Positions 25,873 to 34,219 of a DNA stretch of 64,000 nt are shown piece by piece. The stretch comes from Flavobacteriaceae bacterium. Lineage in GTDB: Bacteria; Bacteroidota; Bacteroidia; Flavobacteriales; Flavobacteriaceae. The stretch lies in contig CANGFO010000007.1 of NCBI GenBank assembly GCA_947453195.1, forward strand, positions 1 to 64,000, given 5' to 3'. The position numbers were made by a program, and so were the translations under genes. How positions within the stretch are numbered: position 1 is the first letter of the stretch; every line of letters begins with the position of its first letter. The notes beneath the pieces are model-generated. The model made no database searches. It saw only the letters and a program-made list of their open reading frames with translations, and was not told the DNA's origin.

Positions 25873-27456
25873 ATGAAAAACAAAATATTAAGTCTATTGT
25901 TTCTAGTTACAGTAATGTCAATGTTTACTGTTTCTTGTTCAGATGATATTGCAAAATCGGAAGAAGATTCTGACTATTTAACTTCGGAATCTTTCTTTCA
26001 AAATGAAGCTTCATATAAGCAGTTTTTAGCTAAATTATACATGGGATTAGCTACTTCTGGTCAGGGCGGTCCAAGTGGAGCTCCAGACATCGCAGGTATA
26101 GATGGAGGTTTCGGACAGTATTTAAGAGCCTATTGGCAATTAAATGAGATTACAACTGATGAAGCTATTATTGGTTGGGCTGATGGTAACTTACCATCAT
26201 TAAATAACCATACTTGGGCATCTAACAATGAATTTATCTATGCAATGTTCTCTAGAGGAATGTATCAAGTGTCGTTATGTAACGAGTTTTTACGCCAAAC
26301 ATCGGATGATAAATTAAATAGTAGAAATGTTACTGCTACAACTCGTGCAGAAATTGTTAACTTTAGAGCAGAAGCTCGTTTTTTAAGAGCATTTTCTTAT
26401 TGGAACTTGATGGATATGTATGGAAACATTCCTTTCGTAACTGAAAATGATGCTGTTGGATATTTTTTACCTCCTCAAAAAGATAGAAATTTTATGTTTG
26501 ATTATATTGTTAGTGAATTGAACGCTATTGATGGAGATTTAAAAGCTTCAGGAGCTAATGAGTATGGAAGAATTGATAAAATAGCAGGTAAAATGTTATT
26601 AGCTAAAATGTATTTGAATGCTCAAGTATATATTAATCAACCTAAATTTGCCGAAGCTTCTACTGCTTTAGCATCAGTTTTAAGTTCGACATACTCAATC
26701 AATACTTCTTCAAGTTATGATAAAGTATTTATGGCTGATAATGATGTTAATGGATCACAAACTGAAATTATTTTTCCAGTTCGTTTTGATGGTTTAGCAA
26801 CGCAAACATGGGGAGGTACTACCTACCTTGCTCATGCTTCTGTAGGAGGATCAATGGATCCAGCTACGTCAGGTGTTAATAGTGGTTGGGCTGGTTTAAG
26901 AACGAGACAAGAATTTGTTGCCAAATTTGCTGGAGATCCTAGAGGAATTTTCTATACAAATGGACAAAGCTTATCAATTAGCAATATTGGAAATTTTACA
27001 GACGGTTATGCTGTTCAAAAATATAAAAATCTTAAATCAACAGGAGGATCAGGTTCTGACGCTTCACAACAATTTGCAGATATTGATTTCCCTATGTTTA
27101 GATTGGCAGATGCCTACTTAATGTATGCAGAGTTAGCTGCAAGAGGACAAGGTAGTACAACTCAAGCTGCTACTTATGTAAATACATTGAGAACTAGAGC
27201 TGGTGCTTCATCAATAACTGCTGCAAATGTTACATTAGATTTTGTTTTAGATGAAAGAGCGCGTGAGTTATATTGGGAAGGACATAGAAGACAAGATTTA
27301 ATTCGTTTTGGAAAATATACTGGTAGCACTTATGTGTGGCAGTGGAAAGGTAATGCTCAAGCAGGAACAGGAATTGATGATAAATTCAAATTATTCCCAA
27401 TACCTGCTCAGGCAATAGGTTCAAATCCTACTTTACAACAAAATCCTGGGTATTAA
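25873..27456 (+). CDS. susD: SusD/RagB family starch-binding outer membrane lipoprotein
   Basis: The start is set at MKNKILSLLFL, ten codons into the longest frame, because a lipoprotein signal begins there; the lipobox TVSC puts the acylated Cys at residue 22. The 527-residue helical TPR-fold protein has the SusD landmarks FRAEARFLRAFSYWNLMDMYGNIPFV in the middle and LDERARELYWEGHRRQDLIRFGKY near the end. It forms the lid of the SusC pore and binds glucans at the surface. The gene starts 16 nt after susC. Confidence 0.94.
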   Translation: MKNKILSLLFLVTVMSMFTVSCSDDIAKSEEDSDYLTSESFFQNEASYKQFLAKLYMGLATSGQGGPSGAPDIAGIDGGFGQYLRAYWQLNEITTDEAIIGWADGNLPSLNNHTWASNNEFIYAMFSRGMYQVSLCNEFLRQTSDDKLNSRNVTATTRAEIVNFRAEARFLRAFSYWNLMDMYGNIPFVTENDAVGYFLPPQKDRNFMFDYIVSELNAIDGDLKASGANEYGRIDKIAGKMLLAKMYLNAQVYINQPKFAEASTALASVLSSTYSINTSSSYDKVFMADNDVNGSQTEIIFPVRFDGLATQTWGGTTYLAHASVGGSMDPATSGVNSGWAGLRTRQEFVAKFAGDPRGIFYTNGQSLSISNIGNFTDGYAVQKYKNLKSTGGSGSDASQQFADIDFPMFRLADAYLMYAELAARGQGSTTQAATYVNTLRTRAGASSITAANVTLDFVLDERARELYWEGHRRQDLIRFGKYTGSTYVWQWKGNAQAGTGIDDKFKLFPIPAQAIGSNPTLQQNPGY

Positions 27457-27474
27457 TTTAATAAAAAATTAAAA

Positions 27475-28647
27475 ATGAAAAATATATATAAAATAGTATT
27501 TACGATACTTTTATTTGCAACTTTCTCTTGTGAAGATAATAAAGATCTAATTGTTAGTGCAAACGGTTTTGAACTTAGAAAAGATGCTACTGTTACTTCA
27601 CCTTTAGTATTGACAGAAGCTACTGCAACTAATATTTTTGCAAAGTTTGAATGGGATAGTGCTAATAATGGACCAGCTACAGTTTCTACTTATACTTTGC
27701 AAGTTTTTGATCATAATGATGTTACTTTGTCAAATCCTGTTGAATATACTGGCAATGGTTTAGTAGTAAGTCCTACATCTAGAAAAGGTACCTTAACTGT
27801 AGAAGAATTCAATAAGTTAATTAATGGGTTGCCTACTTATAAATGTAGTGAAATGGATATTGATATAAGAATAAAATCATTAGTAGGAGGTAATGCTGCC
27901 AATGCATTTAGTCAATATTCTAATCCAATTAATGTAAAAGTTACTGGTTATTCTTTAAAATTTCCGGTAATGGCATTTGTAAAAGCAGGAAATACTCCAT
28001 CAACAGAGCCAAGAGTTGCAGCTTCTGCACCATCTTCTAATACAGATTACGTTGGCTATATGTATTTAGATGCGGGTAATTATAAATTTTATCAAGCTGA
28101 TGCCTGTCAGGATTTTACAACACCAACTATTTATGGAGCAGGCGGAACCGCAGGGTCTTTAAGTTCAGGTGCCAGCGCACCAAGTATTTCTGTTGCAACT
28201 GCAGGGCAGTATTTAGTTAGAGTGAATTTATCAAACAATACTTATACATTAACTCCTTTTACATCGTTTGGTATATTTGGTACTGCTACAAGATCTGGCC
28301 TAGGCACTGGGTTTCAAGTACCGTTTACCTATGATAATACAACCAAAAAATGGTCATTAGAAGTTGATTTAATAAAAGGAAGAAAATTCAAATTTAAATC
28401 CAATTTATGGACTGGAGCGGTAGTAGTGCCAGCATTACCAAACCCTCCATATGCTCCTGGAACCGCCTCAACTTCGGTTTCAATTTTAGGAAAAACTTCT
28501 GCGCCTTCGGTATTAGTAGAAAATAGTACAACTGGGCAGGGAGACATATCTGTGCCTGGAACAGATGATGGATCAAGAGATCGATATAAAATTGTTCTTG
28601 ATGTTAGTAAACCAAGAGGTTATACTTATACAATGACAAAAATTTAA
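27475..28647 (+). CDS. susE: SusE-type outer membrane starch-binding lipoprotein
   Basis: The 390-residue protein has a lipoprotein signal with Cys19 (TFSC). An N-terminal SusE Ig-like domain (about 20-165) contains ITS-poor strands such as FAKFEWDSANNG and YTLQVFD. Two SusE/SusF-type modules follow, one around YMYLDAGNYKFYQADACQDF and one around FGIFGTATRSGLG to KGRKFKFKSNLWTG. Such proteins hold starch at the cell surface. It comes 18 nt after susD. No separate SusF lipoprotein is encoded; the T9SS repeat protein further on may take that role. Confidence 0.85.
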   Translation: MKNIYKIVFTILLFATFSCEDNKDLIVSANGFELRKDATVTSPLVLTEATATNIFAKFEWDSANNGPATVSTYTLQVFDHNDVTLSNPVEYTGNGLVVSPTSRKGTLTVEEFNKLINGLPTYKCSEMDIDIRIKSLVGGNAANAFSQYSNPINVKVTGYSLKFPVMAFVKAGNTPSTEPRVAASAPSSNTDYVGYMYLDAGNYKFYQADACQDFTTPTIYGAGGTAGSLSSGASAPSISVATAGQYLVRVNLSNNTYTLTPFTSFGIFGTATRSGLGTGFQVPFTYDNTTKKWSLEVDLIKGRKFKFKSNLWTGAVVVPALPNPPYAPGTASTSVSILGKTSAPSVLVENSTTGQGDISVPGTDDGSRDRYKIVLDVSKPRGYTYTMTKI

Positions 28648-28668
28648 ATTATAAATAATAAATCCTTT

Positions 28669-28698
28669 TCAAGAGCAACTAATTTTAGTTGCTCTTGA
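28669..28698 (+). terminator. Hairpin after susE
   Basis: Perfect 12-bp arms (TCAAGAGCAACT and complement) enclose a 6-nt AATTTT loop. The sequence after it is TATAATATAG rather than a T run, so it is more likely a partial terminator or a 3' stabilising structure separating susCDE from the amylase gene. Confidence 0.5.
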
Positions 28699-28715
28699 TA
28701 TAATATAGCCATACT

Positions 28716-31613
28716 ATGAAACGAATTGCCATACTATTTTGTTTAATTACCTCTTTTGTATTTGCACAACAAGTTACAATTTCTCCTGCTGCATTTAATG
28801 TTACCGATCAAATTACAATCACCGTTTCATTTGCTAGTGCAACTTGTAATACGATGGGCTCTAATCCAGCAAAGGTTTACATTCATTCGGGAGTAGGGTC
28901 TACTGCAAATCCTTGGTCAACTGTTATTGGAAATTGGGGCTTGGATGATGGAATTGGATTAATGACAAATAATGGTAATGGAACATGGAGTATTACTATG
29001 ACTCCTAGTGTTTATTTTAACCTAAATGCAACACAACAAGCTAGTGCTGCAAAAATGGGAATGGTTTTTAGAAATGCATCGGGATCTCAAACATTAAAAT
29101 TAGCACCTAGTTGTGGTGATTTCTTTTTTAATGTGGGTTACTTTCAAACTACTTTGTTAATTCCTAACGAAAATAGCACTACCATAATTGCTTCTGGAGG
29201 AAGTAGAAATGTTTCCGCATCCAACACCAATGGAAATGCTAATTATAATTTAAAAGCTAATGGAGTTAGTATTGACGCCGTTTCTAATCAAGCTAGCTAT
29301 TCTTATAATCATACTAATATTACATCTAATCAAAATTATGAGTTAGAGATTACGCAAGGAACTTCGGTTCAAACAAAAAAATTCTCTGTAATAGTAACTC
29401 CTCCAGTAATTTCCGAAGCTATTCCTTCAGGTAAATTAGAAGGAATAAACTATGATCCTTCAGATCCAACTAAAGCAATATTAGTTTTAGATGCACCTGG
29501 GAAAGACTTTGTGTATGTTGCGGGTAGTTTTAATAATTGGCAACCAAACAATAGTTATGCTATGAAAAAGGATGTTTCATCATCAAAGTTTTGGATTGAA
29601 TTAACAGGCCTGACTCCGGGAGTAGATTATACTTATCAATATTGGATAGTAGATCAAACTCCTGCAACTAATTCTCCGGTATTAGTTAAAACCGCTGATC
29701 CATACTCTACATTAGTGTTATCTTCATTTGATGATCCTTATATCCCGGCTTCAAAATACCCTAATTTACCTCCTTTTCCATCAAATTCTAATCAAGACAA
29801 GGAAGTTACTGTATTGAAAACTGGTCAAGTCCCTTATTCTTGGAGTGATGCTACCCTAAATTTTGTTAAACCAGATAAAGAAAAATTGGTTGTTTACGAA
29901 TTGTTAGTTCGTGATTTTGATTCAAATAGGAGTTACCAAAGCATGATTGATAGAATTGATTATTTTAAAAATCTAAAAATAAATGCTATTGAATTGATGC
30001 CAATAATGGAGTATGAAGGAAACGAAAGTTGGGGATACAATACCGCTTTTCATTTAGCAAACGATAAATTTTATGGGCCAGCAAATAAATTAAAAGAGTT
30101 TATTGACTTATGCCATTTAAACGGAATTGCTGTAATATTGGATTTGGCATTGAATCACGCTTTTGGAAGAAATCCAATGGTGCGAATGTGGATGAATGAT
30201 CCAGATGGAGATGGATGGGGATCGCCTTCGTCAGATAATCCCTATTTTAATACTGCTGCAATGCATAGTTATAGTGTTGGGAATGATTTTAATCACCAAC
30301 AAGAAAGAACAAAGACCTATGTGAAAAGAGTTGTAAAGCAATGGATTGAAGAATATAAAATTGACGGTTTTCGTTGGGATTTAACTAAAGGATTTACACA
30401 AGCATGTCCTTCTACTGTTTCAGGAGGTCAGGATGCATGTACTAATGGCTATCAGCAAGACAGAGTAGATGTTTTGAAAGAGTATGCTGATTATTCTTGG
30501 AGTTTAGATCCAACTCATTATGTGATTTTTGAACATTTAGGAATTGATAATGAAGAACAACAATGGGCTAATTATAGAATTGGAGAAACGCCTAGTAAAG
30601 GAGTAATGTTATGGGGAAAAATGACCGACCAATACAATCAATTATCAATGGGTTTCAATTCTAATAATGATATTACTAGAATGGGAAATGTTGCTCACGG
30701 TTTTGCTGCCAAAAGAGTAATGGGTTATCCTGAGAGTCATGATGAAGAGCGTTTGATGTATAAAAATCTAACTTATGGAAATAGTACAAATGTTTCGCAT
30801 AATGTTAAAACATTAAATGTTGCATTATCTAGAATGTCTGCAATAGCGGCCGTTTCATTGCTAATTCCAGGACCAAAAATGATATGGCATTTTGCAGATT
30901 TAGGTTACAACGATTCTATTTTTACCTGTAACAACGGATCGGTTAATACTTCTTCTGATGCAATTTCTGGAGATTGTAAACTTGATACTAAGCCACAATT
31001 ACAATGGACAAACAATTGGCTAGGCGATTCAAATAGAAATGCGATTTATAATAATTATGCAAAAATTATAGATTTGAAGAAAAACAATTCTGTATTTAGT
31101 AAAGATTATACAATAAATTCAGGAACTACATTGGAGCCAAAAATCTATATTTACGATAATGCCGCTTCGGCCTCTACCTTAAAAAATGTAGTAGTTTTAT
31201 CTAATTTTAATGTAACTACCATCAATGTTACGCCAAATTTTCCTTACACAGGAACTTGGTACAACTTGATTGATAATACACAACTTACCGTTAATAATAC
31301 TACCGATCCAATTAGTATAGAAGCAGGTGGTTTTAGAGTATATGGAAACCAACCCGCAAGTTTGAAATTAGATGATTTTAATGCGCTAAATTTCATTAGC
31401 TTAACTCCTAATCCATCCACTGATTTTTTCTCAATTAATTATGATTTGTCAAAGGTGTTTATTTATTCTATGACAGGTCAATTAGTTAAATCTTTCCAAA
31501 ATAAATCAAAGTCGGATATTTATGAAATAAACGATTTAAATAGTGGCCTATATTTAGTAAAAATAGTTGACGAAAATAATATCGAAAAAACGTTAAAATT
31601 AATTAAGCAATAA
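28716..31613 (+). CDS. T9SS-secreted multidomain alpha-amylase (GH13)
   Basis: The 965-residue protein has a signal peptide (FVFAQ), two N-terminal beta-sandwich modules (about 20-140 and 148-228) and a CBM48/E-set-like module with FVYVAGSFNNWQP (265-277). The GH13 barrel shows DLALNH (476-481), DGFRWDLTKG (550-559, nucleophile Asp555), IFEHLG (acid/base Glu606) and YPESHDEER (671-679, Asp676). A type A T9SS tail starts near LTPNPSTD and ends in TLKLIKQ. It is therefore a surface or released starch-degrading enzyme, equivalent in role to SusG but exported by T9SS instead of as a lipoprotein. The tail closely resembles that of the next gene. Confidence 0.92.
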   Translation: MKRIAILFCLITSFVFAQQVTISPAAFNVTDQITITVSFASATCNTMGSNPAKVYIHSGVGSTANPWSTVIGNWGLDDGIGLMTNNGNGTWSITMTPSVYFNLNATQQASAAKMGMVFRNASGSQTLKLAPSCGDFFFNVGYFQTTLLIPNENSTTIIASGGSRNVSASNTNGNANYNLKANGVSIDAVSNQASYSYNHTNITSNQNYELEITQGTSVQTKKFSVIVTPPVISEAIPSGKLEGINYDPSDPTKAILVLDAPGKDFVYVAGSFNNWQPNNSYAMKKDVSSSKFWIELTGLTPGVDYTYQYWIVDQTPATNSPVLVKTADPYSTLVLSSFDDPYIPASKYPNLPPFPSNSNQDKEVTVLKTGQVPYSWSDATLNFVKPDKEKLVVYELLVRDFDSNRSYQSMIDRIDYFKNLKINAIELMPIMEYEGNESWGYNTAFHLANDKFYGPANKLKEFIDLCHLNGIAVILDLALNHAFGRNPMVRMWMNDPDGDGWGSPSSDNPYFNTAAMHSYSVGNDFNHQQERTKTYVKRVVKQWIEEYKIDGFRWDLTKGFTQACPSTVSGGQDACTNGYQQDRVDVLKEYADYSWSLDPTHYVIFEHLGIDNEEQQWANYRIGETPSKGVMLWGKMTDQYNQLSMGFNSNNDITRMGNVAHGFAAKRVMGYPESHDEERLMYKNLTYGNSTNVSHNVKTLNVALSRMSAIAAVSLLIPGPKMIWHFADLGYNDSIFTCNNGSVNTSSDAISGDCKLDTKPQLQWTNNWLGDSNRNAIYNNYAKIIDLKKNNSVFSKDYTINSGTTLEPKIYIYDNAASASTLKNVVVLSNFNVTTINVTPNFPYTGTWYNLIDNTQLTVNNTTDPISIEAGGFRVYGNQPASLKLDDFNALNFISLTPNPSTDFFSINYDLSKVFIYSMTGQLVKSFQNKSKSDIYEINDLNSGLYLVKIVDENNIEKTLKLIKQ

Positions 31614-31682
31614 TGTTTTTTAAAATATGACTTAAATATAAAGTATTCATTATTATGATCTTAAAGCATATACTTATTAACA

Positions 31683-31696
31683 CTACATCGTTTTCG
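31683..31696. promoter_or_regulatory. Possible third LacI-type operator
   Basis: CTACATCGTTTTCG keeps the whole right half (CGTTTTCG) of the lacI-susC palindrome and 11 of 14 positions overall. It lies in the 172-nt gap before the secreted repeat protein, about 46 nt upstream of a TAnnTTTG box. Only a half site is well conserved. Confidence 0.4.
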
Positions 31697-31741
31697 CTTA
31701 CCTTTTTTTTAAACTTTTATTAAAATATCGCAAATAAATTT

Positions 31742-31766
31742 TAAATTTGCGTTACATAATTTTAAC
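31742..31766 (+). promoter_or_regulatory. Predicted promoter of the secreted repeat protein
   Basis: TAAATTTG (31742-31749) fits the -7 consensus, 36 nt before the ATG. The 15-nt TTACATAATTTTAAC that follows (31752-31766) is identical to the element upstream of susC and would lie at or just after the transcription start. No good -33 box is seen. Confidence 0.5.
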
Positions 31767-31785
31767 CTTAAAATAATAATACCTT

Positions 31786-33216
31786 ATGAAAACAAAATTA
31801 CTATTACTAATTGCACTATTTTTTACTGCAATTAACATTAACGCTCAGCAAGTGTCCTTAATTGGTGCAGGAGCTACAGGAGATTGGGGAGTTGACTATG
31901 ATTTAACTGATGCTGATGCAGATGGTATCTGGACTGGAACTGCTGTTCCTATGGCAGGAGGGGAATTTAAATTTAGAATTGATCATGCTTGGACTACAGC
32001 TTATGGTAACGGAAATGGATTAGCAACTTGGCCATCTGGTACTGCTGATACGACTCCAGGTGTTAACAATAATATTGTTGCTATCGCTGGTGTATATGAT
32101 GTTACTTTTAATATAGCTACTGGTGCATTTTCATTTGCTGGTGGTACTCCAATTCCAGTTGTGAAGTTGGTAGGTTCTGCAGTAACTACTGCAGGTGGAT
32201 TAGTTTTAAGCACAACAGATTTAGCTAATTTTACTGTATCAAATGCTACTTTAGTTGCAGGTACAGCTCAGTTTTCTATTGATGGTGTATTATACGGAGG
32301 ATTAGGGTTTCCTGCAGGAAGTGCTCTAAGTACTACTGATTTAATTCCTTCAACTGCTGGTTCATACACGACTATTACAATAAACATTACATCTGGAGAT
32401 TATGTGTTTACACCTGCTCCATTATATCAATTAATTAGCTTAACAGGTGCTGCTGTTGGCGGTTGGGGTGACGGTCATGATTTTGATTTAACTGCGGTTG
32501 ACACGGATAATTATCGTTTAAACGATATTGCTTTATCAGCAGGCGATTGTAAATTCAGAAAAGATCATGCTTGGAGTACTACTTGGGGTGATGCTGCTTT
32601 TCCTTCAGGAGTATCAACTGGAAATAATATTACTGTAACAACTGCTGGAACTTATGATGCGAGATTAAATATTGTAACTGGTGCGTATAGCTTTGCTTTT
32701 CCACAAATTAGTTTAACAGGTGCTGCTGTAGGTGGTTGGGGTAATGACACTGATTTAACTACAACAGATGGTGTTAATTATTCTGTATCTAATGTAGTAA
32801 TGACTACAGAAGGTTGTAAATTCAGAAGAGATCATGACTGGGCTAATTCATGGGGTGGTGATGGTTTTCCAACAGGTAATCCAGGAAGTGGTAATATTCC
32901 AGCAGTAGCAGGAACTTATGATATAACTTTCAATAATTTAACAAAGGCTTACTTATTTACAACTACAATGTCAGCTAACCAATTTGGAAGCACTTCATTC
33001 TCTTTAGCTCCAAACCCTACTAAAGGAACGTTCGCTATTAATGCTGATGTTGCTAAAGTTCAAATCTTTAACTTAACAGGTCAATTAGTTAAAACTTTCA
33101 GTAATGCAGCTGCAAACGAAAGCTTATCTATTTCTGAATTAAATCAAGGTATTTACTTTGCAAAAGTTACAGATTCAAACCTTAACGAAAAAACTATCAA
33201 ATTAATTAAAGAATAA
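31786..33216 (+). CDS. T9SS-secreted protein with four SusE/SusF-like beta modules
   Basis: The 476-residue protein has a signal peptide (NINAQ, about 21 residues) and no catalytic motif. Four modules follow at about 23-118, 125-210, 216-305 and 307-393. Modules 1, 3 and 4 share a GGWG or GDWG turn, KFR-D-HAW or KFRRDHDW, a second W and an AGTYD-type strand, like the glucan-binding modules of SusE and SusF. Module 2 keeps the fold pattern but lacks these tryptophans and the KFR-H-W motif. A type A T9SS tail (404-476) begins with LAPNPTKG and ends in TIKLIKE. It is probably a surface starch-binding protein that replaces the SusF lipoprotein. Binding is inferred from resemblance and context. 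Confidence 0.75.
   Translation: MKTKLLLLIALFFTAININAQQVSLIGAGATGDWGVDYDLTDADADGIWTGTAVPMAGGEFKFRIDHAWTTAYGNGNGLATWPSGTADTTPGVNNNIVAIAGVYDVTFNIATGAFSFAGGTPIPVVKLVGSAVTTAGGLVLSTTDLANFTVSNATLVAGTAQFSIDGVLYGGLGFPAGSALSTTDLIPSTAGSYTTITINITSGDYVFTPAPLYQLISLTGAAVGGWGDGHDFDLTAVDTDNYRLNDIALSAGDCKFRKDHAWSTTWGDAAFPSGVSTGNNITVTTAGTYDARLNIVTGAYSFAFPQISLTGAAVGGWGNDTDLTTTDGVNYSVSNVVMTTEGCKFRRDHDWANSWGGDGFPTGNPGSGNIPAVAGTYDITFNNLTKAYLFTTTMSANQFGSTSFSLAPNPTKGTFAINADVAKVQIFNLTGQLVKTFSNAAANESLSISELNQGIYFAKVTDSNLNEKTIKLIKE
31852..32964 (+). repeat. Four diverged intragenic module repeats
   Basis: Each module is about 90 codons. The last two are the most alike: TTAACAGGTGCTGCTGT occurs exactly at 32440-32456 and again at 32713-32729, at the same point in each module, which points to a fairly recent duplication. 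The second module is the most diverged. Confidence 0.7.
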
Positions 33217-33240
33217 TTATTCTTTATCAATGCTAAATTA

Positions 33241-33267
33241 AACCTCTCCTTGTGAGAGGTTTTTTTA
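33241..33267 (+). terminator. Intrinsic terminator at the end of the plus-strand starch arm
   Basis: AACCTCTC and GAGAGGTT arms with a 5-nt loop are followed by a T run. It ends the repeat-protein transcript. Confidence 0.85.
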
Positions 33268-33284
33268 TTTCTAAAAGTTTATAA

Positions 33285-33317
33285 AAACAAAAAACCCGAA
33301 TATTGCTATTCGGGTTT
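33285..33317 (-). terminator. Intrinsic terminator of tRNA-Phe
   Basis: An 11-bp perfect stem (AAACCCGAATA and complement) with a TTGC-type loop is followed on the minus strand by a T-rich tract. It begins 2 nt after the tRNA 3' end. Confidence 0.85.
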
Positions 33318-33319
33318 CG

Positions 33320-33392
33320 TGGTACCTCCAGGGATCGAACCAGGGACACATGGATTTTCAGTCCATTGCTCTACCATCTGAGCTAAGGTACC
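33320..33392 (-). tRNA. tRNA-Phe (anticodon GAA)
   Basis: The minus strand folds into a full cloverleaf of 73 nt including the discriminator A. The acceptor stem is GGTACCT with AGGTACC, the D stem starts GCTC, the anticodon loop is CTGAAAA with anticodon GAA, and the T arm contains GGTTCGATCC. CCA is not encoded, since CGA follows the discriminator. It has its own promoter and terminator and is a single-gene unit. Confidence 0.97.
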
Positions 33393-33407
33393 TCTCTTAT
33401 GAGGCTG

Positions 33408-33438
33408 CAAATATAGAACGATTTTTAATTTATACAAA
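33408..33438 (-). promoter_or_regulatory. Promoter of tRNA-Phe
   Basis: On the minus strand TTTG, a 19-nt spacer and TATATTTG give an exact match to the Bacteroidota consensus, 15 nt before the first base of the tRNA. Confidence 0.8.
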
Positions 33439-33463
33439 ACAATTATTAAAAAAAATCTATTTG

Positions 33464-33471
33464 TAACTTTG
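33464..33471 (+). promoter_or_regulatory. Predicted -7 box of the coaX operon
   Basis: TAACTTTG matches TAnnTTTG and lies 19 nt before the coaX ATG. It is divergent from the tRNA promoter. Confidence 0.55.
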
Positions 33472-33490
33472 CATCTTTAAATATCCAATT

Positions 33491-34219
33491 ATGATTCTAG
33501 CTGTCGATGTAGGAAATACACAAATCAAATTAGCTGTATTTGAACAGAATACAATTAAAGATAAAAAAATTGTATCCCATTCAAGCTGGAAAATGGAGGT
33601 GCAAAATTTATTAATTTTATTTGCTGAAGTTGATACAATTGTAGTTGCATCTGTTGGAAATCTTACAAATGAGGACTTTTTAGACCTAAATTCTAAAGCT
33701 AAAGTCTTTTTTATTACTCCAGATTGTAAGTTTCCGTTTTTAAACAGTTACGCTACTCCAAATACACTTGGGGTAGATAGAATGGTTTTGGCAGCTGGAG
33801 CGGTACAATTGTTTCCAAATCAAAACCGACTCGTTATTGATGCAGGTACTTGCATAACCTATGATTTTATCGACTCAAATAATGTTTATCATGGAGGAGC
33901 AATTTCACCGGGTACTAGATTAAGATATGAATCGTTACACAATTATACTTCCAAACTGCCGTTATTAACTTTAGAAAATCCGGAAGCAATTATTGGAAAT
34001 TCAACACAACAAGCAATGCATTCTGGAGTAATTAACGGAATCACTTTTGAAATAGATAGTTTTATTTCATCGGTTTTAGATAAAAATGATAACTTTATCA
34101 TAATTTTAACGGGTGGAGACGCAGAATTTTTGGCTAAACGATTAAAAAATACCATATTTGCCAATCCAAATTTTCTTTTAGAAAGTTTGAATCAAACTTT
34201 TCAATACAATCAACAATGA
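33491..34219 (+). CDS. coaX: Type III pantothenate kinase
   Basis: The 242-residue protein starts with the phosphate motif DVGNTQIKLAVFE and carries NTLGVDRMVLAAGA and VIDAGTCITYDF, the conserved type III segments, followed by HGGAISPGT. CoaX phosphorylates pantothenate in the first step of coenzyme A synthesis and needs a monovalent cation. Its stop overlaps the start of the next gene by 4 nt (ATGA), so it is translationally coupled to an outer-membrane protein gene. It is thus the first gene of an operon otherwise devoted to the envelope. Confidence 0.94.
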   Translation: MILAVDVGNTQIKLAVFEQNTIKDKKIVSHSSWKMEVQNLLILFAEVDTIVVASVGNLTNEDFLDLNSKAKVFFITPDCKFPFLNSYATPNTLGVDRMVLAAGAVQLFPNQNRLVIDAGTCITYDFIDSNNVYHGGAISPGTRLRYESLHNYTSKLPLLTLENPEAIIGNSTQQAMHSGVINGITFEIDSFISSVLDKNDNFIIILTGGDAEFLAKRLKNTIFANPNFLLESLNQTFQYNQQ

